Both the position numbers and the translations under genes were made by a program. From Protostelium mycophagum (taxonomy: Eukaryota > Evosea > Variosea > Protosteliida > Protosteliaceae), in the NCBI GenBank assembly GCA_002081555.1, contig MZNV01000836.1, positions 1-27,645 on the forward strand: a stretch of 27,645 nucleotides of DNA, read 5' to 3'. Shown piece by piece: positions 1-8,603 of the stretch; position 1 is the first letter of the stretch; every line of letters begins with the position of its first letter. The notes below the pieces were generated by a model. The model was not told the origin of the DNA. It searched no databases and saw only the letters and a program-made list of their open reading frames with translations.

Positions 1-562
1 AGTTTATTATGTAATATAAATAAATATCAATATGTTAGAAGCATTATATATATATGAAAATTATCATGATTTGATGTCAAACCAAGATTAAGATTCAAAT
101 CATGATTTTGGTTTAAACCTAAATTTATGATTTAAGCCAAAATCATGAATGGGATTTATGCCCTCAGTGGTTGAACACGGCCAGCAAAAGCGTCTTCTTT
201 TGAGGCGTATCTGCACTTTGATTATCATCTCCTGATCAATTTGCAACTCACCAAAGTCCAGGGTTTTGTTAACCATCACGCTCTAGATACTCTATATCGA
301 TCTTCTCCGTTTGGTTCTGTAATTCTTAGTGTTTTATCACAACTCAACATGTTTCAACACCATAACACAACTCATATATCACACATAAAATACAAGACGC
401 ATAAACATTCTTCTCACGCATTTTTGTTTTTATTTCTAGATCCTCATGGTATACTCTCAGTAGCTGTCCTCAGAAAGGGTCTTTTTTAGAAACCTCCATG
501 TTCTGCCCACTCCACTACATGCTTGTGATCGCTCTCCTTAGTGCGCATGATTATTGATTCAC
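1..562. other. AT-rich stretch without a recognisable gene
   Basis: I see no convincing coding exon here. The only open frame of note, in the right half on the plus strand, has a composition typical of chance translation and no family resemblance. The left part is AT-rich and carries an imperfect inverted repeat, listed separately. The right edge runs into the ankyrin pseudogene on the minus strand. Confidence 0.5.
101..147. repeat. 17-bp inverted repeat with short spacer
   Basis: The left arm at 101-117 reads CATGATTTTGGTTTAAA. The right arm at 131-147 is its reverse complement with one mismatch, and the spacer is 13 nt and AT-rich. A related direct partial copy (CATGATTTGATGTCAAACC) begins at 66. 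This could be a transcript hairpin, a remnant of a small non-autonomous transposon end, or a chance AT-rich palindrome. No flanking target-site duplication is evident. Confidence 0.5.
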
Positions 563-1036
563 TTAAATGACATCAATTTGGTACAGCCACTGTAATATCT
601 CTAAGTGACTATTACGTATAGCACCTCCAAGTACCACTTGATTCAATGGACAACCATCCTCTATCACCCACTTGAATACTTTTAGATGTCTACCCTCTGC
701 GCTTTTATAGATGTCCATTCATCCCATGGACAACCATTCTCCCTTGCCCACTTCAATATTTCAAAGTGACCATTCTCTGCAGCGTATGCACACACAAACT
801 TATTCCATGGACAACCATTCTCCCTTGCCCACATGAGTATATGCAAGTGTCCACTCCTTGCAGCTTCTATGCATATCCATCCATTCCACTCACAGCCACT
901 CTCTCTTGCCCATTTGAGAATTTCTAGATGTCCACCCCATGCAGCTTGTCTACATGTTTGTATATCCCATATACAACCGTTTTCTCTTGCCCACTGTAAC
1001 ACTTGCAAATGTCCACTCCTTGCAGCACATGCACAT
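563..1036 (-). pseudogene. Ankyrin-repeat gene remnant, minus strand
   Basis: Read on the minus strand, this stretch encodes about seven ankyrin-type repeats of 27 residues with the family signature GHLEILKWARENGCPWDEW. They start near 1033 and run to a stop at 563-565. The phase changes near 690: the first frame stops after the motif SIKAQ, and the repeats resume in another frame as GRHLKVFKWVIEDGCPLN. There is no F-box-like head and no start codon upstream. Instead, the segment meets, in inverted orientation, the head of the plus-strand copy. I take it as a broken fragment of the same gene family that was inverted relative to the other copies. Ankyrin repeats usually bind proteins, but nothing points to a working product here. 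Confidence 0.7.
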
Positions 1037-1043
1037 ACTAGAT

Positions 1044-2177
1044 ATGAACAAGCACACAATAGAGTCATTAGACAAGGACATATTATCAGTGATATACTCC
1101 TTTCTACCCAGGGAATGTAGAACACCATTCTTACTAGCATCTAAGCAGTTCTACAATATAGACTCAGAGGAAAATTCAACAACTTCTATACAATATGTGG
1201 ATATGCAGCACAGAATAGACATTTAGAAGTAGTCAAATAGGCAAGAGAAAAGAACTGTCCATGGGATAAAACAACGTGTGCATACGCTGCATTAGGTGGT
1301 CATTTGGGCATTACAGTGGGCTTGGAAGAATAGATGTGAATAGGATGAATGGACGTGTACAAATGCTGCAAAGGGTGGGCATATAGAAGTGTTAAAATGG
1401 GCAAGAAGAAATGATTGTCTGTGGACTGCACAAACATGTATACACACTGCAAGATTTGGATATTTAGAAGTACTCAAGTGGGCAAGAGAGAATGGTTGTC
1501 CATGGGATGAAAAGATATGTGCATATGCAAGAGAGAATGGTTGTCCATAGGCAAGGGACAATGGTTGTTGATGGAATGAACAGACCTGTGGACAAGCAGC
1601 AGAGAATGGACAGTTGGAAGTATTAAAATGGGCAAGGGACAATGGTTGTCCATGGAATTGATATATATGCCAGAGTGCTGCATTGGGTAGACACTTGGAA
1701 GTATTAAAATGGGCAAGAAAGAACAGTTGCAAATGGAATGAAGATACATGTACACAAGCTGCAAGAAACAGACATACAAGTGCAGCTGCTGCAGAAAGGG
1801 GGCATTTAGAAGTACTAAAATGGACAAGAGAGAATGAGTGTGAATGGGATAAACAGACATGTGCACAAGCTGCATCAAGTGGACATTTAGAAGTGTTAAA
1901 GTAGGCAAGAAAGATAGCTGTCCATGGAATACAAGCACATGTGCATATGCTGCATGGGGTGGATATTTAGAAGTGTTAAAGTAGGCATGAGAGAGTAGTT
2001 GTCTATGGGATGAACAGACATGTGCATATGCTGCATTAGGTGGACACTTGGAAGTATTGAAGTGGGCAAGAGAGAACAACTGTCCATGGAATAGACTGGT
2101 GATTGAATGCGCTGAGTGGTGGACATTGGGAAGTAGCAAACTGGGCAAGAGAGAATGGGTGCATAGACACAGAATAA
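1044..2177 (+). pseudogene. Decayed F-box-like/ankyrin repeat gene, copy 1
   Basis: The ATG at 1044 opens a head with the F-box-like signature LSVIYSFLPRECRTPFLLAS. After about 50 codons the ankyrin repeats continue in another frame. Further along they are broken by several in-frame stops and phase changes: clean repeats such as GHLEVLKWARDNGCPWN alternate with segments readable only in other frames. The tail at 2157-2177 (encoding GCIDTE and a stop) matches the tail of the next copy. Compared with the intact copy downstream, this one also lacks the conserved approximately 70 bp 5' of the start, because the inverted ankyrin fragment is joined there. It is clearly homologous to copy 2 but not expressible as one protein, and is probably a host gene-family pseudogene. 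Confidence 0.75.
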
Positions 2178-2275
2178 AGTATAAGGATGATTAACATGTG
2201 TCAATGTCACAAATCAAATATACACATGCTAAGATGTCATACACAGGGACCTGTTCAATTCATAATTCACTAGAT

Positions 2276-3631
2276 ATGAACAAGTGCACAATAGAGTCAT
2301 TAGACAGGGACACGCTATCAGTGATATACTCCTTTCTACCCAAAGAATGCAGATCACCCTTCTTACTAGTGTCAAAGAAGTTTTACAAAACTGCCACACT
2401 GCAGGGGCTAACTTTATAGTCTAGAAATTCCACTTTGCCATTTTGTGGTGGTTGTTTAGATCTACTTATGTGGGCAAGGGAGAGGAATTGTCCGTGGGGT
2501 GGCATGTGGAATGGCATATGTGCAGCTGCTGCAAGGGGTGGACATTTAAAAATATTAAAGTGGGCAAGAGAGAACGGATGTGAGTGGAATGAGCTTGTGT
2601 GTATGCATGCTGCAAAGAATGGTCACTTTGAAATGTTGAAGTGGGCAAGGGAGAATAGTTGTCCATGGGATACCTGTGCATATGCTGCATATGGAGGGCA
2701 TTTAGAAGTATTAGAGTGGCTTAGGAAGAACGGTTGTCCATGGGATGAATGGACTTGTGCACAGGCTGCAGATAACGGTTTGGAAGTATTGATATGGTTA
2801 AGAGAGAGTGGTTGTCCATGGGATGAAGATACATGTGCATACGCTGCAAGGGGTGGACATTTAGATGTGTTGAAGTGGGCAAGAGAGAATGGTTGTGAAT
2901 GGAATACAACTACATGTTCAGAGGCTGCATTGGGTGGACACTTGGAAGTGTTAAAGTGGGCAAGAGAGAATGGATGTGGATGGAATGAACAGACATGTGT
3001 ATATGCTGCAAGGAATGGACACTTGGAAGTGTTAAAATGGGCAAGAGAGAATGGTTGTCCATGGAATGTAGATACATGTACATACGCTGCGTGGGGTGGA
3101 CACTTGGAAGTGCTAAAGTGGGCAAGAAAGAATGGTTGTCCATGGAATATAAGAACATGTGAACACGCTGCACAGAACGAACATCTTGAAACATTGAAAT
3201 GGGCAAGAGAGAATGGTTGTGAATGGAATGAATGCACATGTGCAGAAGCTGCAGGGGGTGGACACTTGGATGTATTAAAGTGGGCAAGAGAGAATGGTTG
3301 TAAATGGGACGAACGAACATGTTGGAGTGCTGCAAGGGGTGGACATTTAGAAGTGTTGAAGTGGGCAAGAGAGAATGGTTGTCCATGGGATGAAGATACA
3401 TGTGGATACGCTGCAGGGGGTGGACATTTAGAAGTACTAAAGTGGGCAAGGAAGAACGGTTGTGAATGGAATGAACATACATGCTTACGGGCTGCAATGT
3501 ATGGACACTTGGAAGTGTTAAAGTGGGCAAGAAAGAACGGCTGTCCGTGGAATAGACTGGTGATTGAATACGCTGAAGAGAATGAGTATCATAAGGTAGC
3601 AAAGTGGGCAAGAAAGAATTGGTGCAAGTAG
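2276..3631 (+). CDS. F-box-like head plus about 15 ankyrin-type repeats, copy 2
   Basis: A head of about 47 residues carries an F-box-like motif (LSVIYSFLPKECRSPFLLVS). It is followed by a long open frame (2435-3631) with about 15 ankyrin-type units of 27 residues. The consensus unit is GHLEVLKWARENGCPWDE followed by TCAYAARG, so Trp and two Cys recur at fixed places. Families with this layout are expected to present a substrate-binding repeat surface, and an F-box would link it to an SCF ubiquitin ligase. That role is inference. Head and repeats are separated by one TAG at about 2417. They share a frame and would join if the 51-nt GT-AG segment from the GTGTCA after the FLL codons to TTTATAG, which contains CTAAC like a branch site, is an intron. 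Otherwise the head is a separate short frame. An in-frame ATG at 2204 is an alternative start. Confidence 0.65.
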
Positions 3632-3684
3632 CAAAGTGGGCAAGAAAGAAAGGGTGCATAGACACAGAATAAAGTAAAAGAAGT

Positions 3685-3795
3685 TAACACGTGTCAATGT
3701 TACAAGCCAAATGTACACATGTTAAGATGTCATACACAGGAACCGTTCAAATCTATAATTCACTAGACGTGAACAAGCAAACCATCGAAGCTGGT
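3685..3795 (+). pseudogene. Truncated third head of the ankyrin gene family
   Basis: This block repeats the upstream region and first codons of copy 2 (compare 2191-2296), with the start region reading MSYTGTVQIYNSLDVNKQTI against MSYTGTCSIHNSLDMNKCTI in copy 2. The ATG that opens the F-box-like head of copy 2 is GTG here. Similarity ends near 3791, where an unrelated sequence begins. It is best read as a duplication breakpoint. It could still supply a promoter or an upstream ATG (3697 or 3730) to the following reading frame. Confidence 0.65.
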
Positions 3796-3817
3796 CGAGT
3801 GAAACCCCAAGACATAG

Positions 3818-4486
3818 AAACGATCAACTGTGTATGCTCGGCGATCAACACCGTTCACTTACGGCTTAATTCTGAACAAAGTCTCTGCTCAGGTCCAAGA
3901 GAAATTGAGACAAGCTAACGATCTGGAGAGGTGCCTATCACTGTTACAGAAGCAACCAGAAAGTACACTCGTGTTTCCATTCTTGGCAGAGCTGTTTGAT
4001 CAGGACAACGTTCTATGTACCAACGAAGAACTTCGAAACCAGCTGGTCGGCTTCATCCAAAGACTCCAGCCTAATAGGATAGTGAAAGAGACGGTTGGAC
4101 ACATCGATACCCGAAATTACGACGAAAAAGTTAGAGAAGTCGAAGTCCAGCTCACTAAATTGTTGACGGAAGAGAGAAGAATGAGGGTGGAAGAAGAAAA
4201 TCGACGAATTGAACTTCAACGACAATGGGAGCAAAGTGTGAGGAGTACGGAATTAGAAACGAAGATAGAAAGAGTAAATCAATGCGAACGGCAGGTCGGG
4301 GTACATAGAAAGAGTCATTGGAAGAGAGATACGGTTTGGACTGACTACGAAACAACTGTAACGGAACAACTTTACGCAAGAACCAAGTTTATCAGGAACA
4401 ATGGGACGGTGGACTATTCCCCATGGGATCTGAAGAACGAAGCAGTGGTGGTTCTAAGCAAGAGACAAACTCAACACCATGAATAA
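3818..4486 (+). CDS. Coiled-coil protein fragment of unknown function
   Basis: This is an open frame of about 220 codons without an ATG near its start; the first in-frame ATG lies well inside. The middle is strongly charged and heptad-like (LTKLLTEERRMRVEEENRRI), as in a long coiled coil. The C-terminal third contains HWKRDTVWTDYETTV and ends with a stop at 4484-4486. I do not recognise the family. Large GTPases with a helical C-terminal region are one possibility, and I would not press it. The missing start suggests that the 5' exons were cut off at the duplication breakpoint just upstream, or that a short intron joins it to the ankyrin head at 3697-3795 in another phase. No obvious donor and acceptor pair of the right length was found. 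Confidence 0.45.
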   Translation, partial: KRSTVYARRSTPFTYGLILNKVSAQVQEKLRQANDLERCLSLLQKQPESTLVFPFLAELFDQDNVLCTNEELRNQLVGFIQRLQPNRIVKETVGHIDTRNYDEKVREVEVQLTKLLTEERRMRVEEENRRIELQRQWEQSVRSTELETKIERVNQCERQVGVHRKSHWKRDTVWTDYETTVTEQLYARTKFIRNNGTVDYSPWDLKNEAVVVLSKRQTQHHE

Positions 4487-4809
4487 GACAGGATAGAAAT
4501 GATCTGCTGTGTGGAGCAACTTGGAAATTTGACAATAAAAAAACATCTGAAATTCTCAAGATTGGTGTTGTATGTTTTTTCAAGAACCCAATAGATTTAG
4601 GGGTATATGTAGTAGAGTGTTTAAGAAGATAGAGAGAAGTGAGTCGGCGTGGTGATTGGGAAGGGTGAGGTATTGCAAGGCTCTCGATGTGAGGGATGAT
4701 GAAGAATGTTTGAATAGAAGAATTGTTGATAGATTTAGGGTTTAGGGTTCTATTGCGATTTGTTTCGATTGTGAAAGGTTGTATACAAGAGGAGAAGTGC
4801 AAGGAGTGG
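4487..4809. other. Gap with no gene seen
   Basis: No family-like coding exon, RNA gene or repeat is visible. The stretch separates the plus-strand coiled-coil frame from a possible minus-strand small gene, so it would hold two 3' ends. The long minus-strand open frame across it has shadow-like composition. Confidence 0.5.
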
Positions 4810-5073
4810 TTATTTATTGAGGAAGTGAGAATACTCGTCTCCTTCTTGGTGATGATTGTCATGCTCATGATCAGAGCCAAAAAAACGAGGCGAGGGGTGT
4901 TGCAGAGGGGTAAAGATGACATCAAAGTCATCTCGGTCATCTTCTTGTTGCCAATCATCTTGGTCATCCAAGATGAGGGGCGGAGGAGATACAGGATTGT
5001 TGTCGTCGTGATGAGGGGAACCAGGTGGCATGATGAAAGAGCCGGGGGTTACAGGGAAAGAAGGAGCGTCCAT
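4810..5073 (-). CDS. Possible small acidic Pro/Asp-rich protein
   Basis: The ATG at 5073 opens 87 codons of low-complexity, hydrophilic protein. The start is Pro/Ser-rich (MDAPSFPVTPGSFIMPPGSP). The centre is Asp-rich with DDQDDWQQEDDRDDF, and a His/Asp/Glu-rich end stops at 4810-4812. The composition is unlike a chance frame in AT-rich DNA and looks disordered. There is no family match. It may be a single-exon gene or the first exon of something larger. Nearby sequence shows no clear continuation. Confidence 0.4.
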   Translation of the reverse strand: MDAPSFPVTPGSFIMPPGSPHHDDNNPVSPPPLILDDQDDWQQEDDRDDFDVIFTPLQHPSPRFFGSDHEHDNHHQEGDEYSHFLNK

Positions 5074-5430
5074 GGGTTGATGGCATCGCACCAAGAGGGC
5101 ATACATATATAGAACCATTTTTTAAATATTCCGATGGGGGATACCTTTTCAAATTAGAATTTTTTTCAACTCGATGGAGATATACACACACAAAAAAAGA
5201 AGGGAAGGGAACACGGTACCCCACATGTACACATATATTGAAAGGGGAACGGAGCTGAGGACTATGAATGTTATCAACTGTCAACAGACGAGAAGTTGGG
5301 GGTCAGGATGGTAGCAATTGCAAAGACTACAACATAAATGCAAATGATTGAGCCCATTAGAAAACAAATAAAGGCAACAATATTGGAAGAGATGAGCCAA
5401 GACTCTCAGCGAGTGTGCTGTCGGCAGATG
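5074..5430. other. Gap with no gene seen
   Basis: AT-rich sequence with homopurine and homopyrimidine runs. I see no exon with family resemblance and no RNA gene. If the acidic frame to the left is a gene, its promoter lies here. Confidence 0.4.
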
Positions 5431-5536
5431 GCCGATGACACGAGCGAGCGACATGTTGTGTTGCGTTAGAGAAAAAAAAAATGAAATGGTCGGTGACATG
5501 AGTGAGCGACATGTTGTGTTGCACTAGAAAAAAAAG
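5431..5536. repeat. Two direct copies of a ~50-bp unit
   Basis: Copy A (about 5431-5480) and copy B (about 5489-5536) share GAGCGACATGTTGTGTTGC, preceded by GRTGACAYGAGY and followed by a purine run (TAGA then A8 or more). The period is about 58 bp. No coding potential is apparent. Confidence 0.7.
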
Positions 5537-5838
5537 ATGAAAAATAAGGGATGAATCAAGTGTGGATCGATAGAATATGTATATATGAGACAACAGAGTG
5601 ATTTAGAAGGAGCAACGAGCGTGAAAAGTGGATTGAAATAATTATTTACTTAAGACGCGGAGCGGTGTCAAGGAGTTAGTGACACAAGCGTTGAAAAGAT
5701 GGAATATAAAGGATAAATCGAGTGTGGATTGATAGAGTATTTGTATATATAAGACAATGGAGTGGTTTGGAAGGAATATAGAGCGTGAAAAGTGGATTAA
5801 ATGATTATTTACTTAAGACGCAGAGCGGTGTCAGGGTA
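5534..5838. repeat. Two direct copies of a ~145-bp unit, period 162 bp
   Basis: The first copy (about 5534-5680) and the second (about 5696-5838) align over their length. Shared blocks include GAGCGTGAAAAGTGGATT, ATTATTTACTTAAGACGC, AGAGCGGTGTCA or GGAGCGGTGTCA, and GTGTGGATYGATAGARTAT. The copies differ at scattered positions, so this is not a recent duplication. The repeats lie just beyond the 3' end of the minus-strand WD40 gene. No coding signal is evident. Confidence 0.8.
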
Positions 5839-5927
5839 TTGCAGACTCGATTTACCTTGTTCGTTATTCTAGATAAGATGCATAGAACTGTACGTGATGT
5901 GCAACTGGTCACAAATTTATCAACGTA

Positions 5928-8479
5928 TTATTTCCAAGTCAATATTCTAGTGTCGTCTGATCCCGACCACATCTCATCAACTCTCTCTACATAAAGAAGG
6001 CAATTAATTGATTTCTCGTGTTCTTTAGGCGGTTCATTTTCTGCGGGTGGGACGAGCTCGTAAGTCTGATGGTTGTCAGTTTGTGGATTTGAGATTGGTT
6101 CTACCTTGGCATCCCATGTGTCGATCTTTCCATCCTCTGACCCAGCCCACACGACATGCGATGTCTTAGCTTGTCCTAAGGACATCACCGGAGATCTGCA
6201 CGTCATTGTCATGATGTCTGAGGAATATTGATCTGCAGCGGTCATCCAGCACTTGATGCTGCAATCGAGGCTGCAACTCCATATTTCAAATGCATAAGAG
6301 GACCCGATCGAAGCGAAACAATTAATACTGTCGTCGTGCGCCTTGATTGTCTTGAAATGTTTAAAGTTCTAAATGGTGTCATCATCACCTCAACATATAC
6401 GACTTACCGAGCAGTGATAAATGTATATCACTCCTGTGGATGTCCCGCACCACATTTTTGACATATTCGCATCTCTTATTATACAAGTGATGGAGGATGC
6501 TGTTCCCTCCGTCTTGATCTTCTCCTTCACTTTGTATGTCTGTGATCTATATGAATATATATGTATATGAAAATATATAAACCATAATTATACCTTCGCA
6601 TCGATTACACGTATGATTCCATCGTTACAACCAGCCCACACATACTGTTCAGCATCTGCCATACATTTGGCATAAATCTCCTTATCTTTCTCCTTGGAAA
6701 GTGGAAATCTCTTCTCGTATTCGTGTTTCTATCCACTTGTTTAATTATCAAAAATATCATAAAAAATATACCTTTGGAGACCAAACACAGATGGTCGAGT
6801 CAGCTGAGCATGTCCAGACCTTCTCTTTACTCGTGATCATTCCCAGTATACCCTTATCGTGCCCCTTCCTTTCTTCCATTATCTCTCTCGTCTACAATGA
6901 TTAAGATATAATTATGATATTTGTATCTGACCTGAATCTCCCAGATTCTTAGTTTACCATCCTGAGATGAACTCCAAACTTGTCCTCCCACAGATAAGAG
7001 GCAACTCACTGGCTTTTCGTGCGGGATCAATTTTTTTGATGATGTGGGTAAGAAACTGTTGGCGAGTGATCCCCTTACAGAAATACTTCCACTCCCAAGG
7101 CGACTTCGAATCTATATACTTTTATATACTATTACAAATATATCTACATACTGTACCACGGGGACTCAATTCTGCCCTCAGATCCTCCATCTACATTGAT
7201 GAGTACTATCCATAATTGTATTTAGACTCACGGAACCGTATGACTTTGAATCATCTACAAAAGTATCCTTTCTCAATATCACTCCGGTTGTACTGGCAGG
7301 TCTTGATGATGTTGTTCTACATATATCAATCATTTGGAATAACATCCTTGTTTGATATAATGGGAATCAATACCTGAATCTATTTGTACCAGGGCTAATG
7401 ATTGCATTTGCGGCAAGAGATTTTAGTTGGGCGATATAACTTCCATTGGTCACTCTTAATCGACTGAGCTCCTCATTCGCCTTATTGATATTAATATTAT
7501 TCATAACATAAAATTATAATGATCCATCCATATTGAATATTATATAATATATTTGAATAATAGAAATGGAATATATTTGAATAATAGAAATGTAATATAT
7601 TTGAATATATATTGATATATATTCATTTTCATAATTTAATTCACCTCCTCTCCTGATTTTTTCTCTAAAATTAAAATACTCTGTGTGTTGTCCATCTCTT
7701 CTTTCTCTTGTGCGATCTTCAGGTTCAATTCTTCATTCTGTATTTCGAGATCTTTATTCGCCTCTTCAAGAGTTGCAAATTCTGTTGCTACCAGTTCTAA
7801 TTCCGCTGTAACCGTCTCTTGGTCATTATCCTCAGAATCAAACATCTAAGTCATATTCAAAATATAATACTAGGGGCAATATTATTTATGTTATAATACT
7901 GCTTTGTGCGCCGATGAAGGACAAGTTGAGAGAATACCTCTCCGTGCTCAGATTCTAGTTTGTCCATCTCTTGGAATATCTTGTTCTTCTCAATTTGGGC
8001 CTCTTGGATCTGGTTCTTGAGAACAGTCATTAAGGCTTTCTCTTGTCTAATTTCCTCTTCTCTTGCCAATATCTGCTCTTTATTAATTCCTCTAAGCGGA
8101 ATGTCGAGAACCCACTTTACTCTCAATTTCGGTTTGATTATCTTGCAGGACCGCCTTTGTTTTCTAAAAAAGAATTAATGATGGACGATGTTGCCAAAAA
8201 GGAGCAGCGATGTCGAGTGATTGTGCTTACCGCGTATTGATCAAGGTATAGGAATACCTTCTCTTTGTTTTTGAAGAAACTAACTCTGTGTTTTTCTAAT
8301 CGCTGCCTTTTTTTCAGGTAACGAGTTCTCTCTGCAAGGATCATGGCTCTCAGACGCTCAACACCAGTTAGATTTTCGAACAGGGTCTCGTTAACTTCAT
8401 CTTCCTCATCAGAAGATGAGTCTTTTTCTGTTTCTGTGATTTCTGTCTGCTCGGACACATCGTCGTCAGAGTCGGCCAT
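5928..8479 (-). CDS. WD40 repeat protein with acidic start and coiled coil
   Basis: Minus-strand gene with at least nine short introns. The start ATG at 8479 gives MADSDDDVSEQTEITETEKD, an acidic tract. Helical, heptad-like segments follow (ERTRYLKKRQRLEKHRVSFF; AREEEIRQEKALMTVLKNQI; EFATLEEANKDLEIQNEELN). The second half is a WD40 propeller. Blades are recognisable as GQVWSSSQDGKLRIWEIQ, EKVWTCSADSTICVWSPK, QYVWAGCNDGIIRVIDAK, SKMWCGTSTGVIYIYH, SHVVWAGSEDGKIDTWDAK and DEMWSGSDDTRILTWK, the last ending at the stop 5928-5930. The protein should be a cytosolic scaffold of roughly 600 residues. No catalytic domain is seen and I cannot name the family. It is divergent with DENND6, and the two start codons are separated by about 124 bp. 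Confidence 0.85.
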
Positions 8480-8603
8480 GTGAAAAAGATCATCTTGGAA
8501 GACTTCCAGGTTGTAGAACACAGTTCCGTCTTATTTTTTTGTCGCAAGACAGCCGCTCCACCATCCAAACAACACACTCCTTAACACAACGATCTAAAAC
8601 GAT
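8480..8603. promoter_or_regulatory. Shared gap between divergent WD40 and DENND6 genes
   Basis: The 124 bp between two start codons pointing away from each other must hold both promoters. A homopolymeric T run lies near 8535. No TATA box or familiar factor site stands out. Confidence 0.45.

Larger units (their letters stand above)
2190..3795 (+). repeat. Tandem duplication of ankyrin gene units, about 1.5 kb period
   Basis: The tail-plus-head junction sequence occurs twice. The tail GTGCATAGACACAGAATAAA is at about 2159 and about 3654. Each is followed by TTAACAYGTGTCAATG, then by ATGTCATACACAGG and AATTCACTAGA, leading into the head start. The spacing is about 1495 bp. This shows unequal duplication of whole gene units including the upstream region. 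The second junction leads into a truncated third head that loses similarity near 3791. Confidence 0.8.

Noticed and set aside
1474-2210. Minus-strand frames of 100-224 codons over the decayed ankyrin copy
   Set aside because: Same shadow effect. The plus strand holds the recognisable repeats, even though broken.
2466-3718. Several minus-strand frames rich in His, Ser, Leu and Pro across the ankyrin cluster
   Set aside because: They recur with the 81-bp period and are reverse translations of the ankyrin units. No family resemblance.
8480-8521. Extension of the WD40/coiled-coil protein to a GTG at 8521
   Set aside because: The first in-frame ATG is at 8479 and gives a clean acidic start. The extension would need a non-ATG start.
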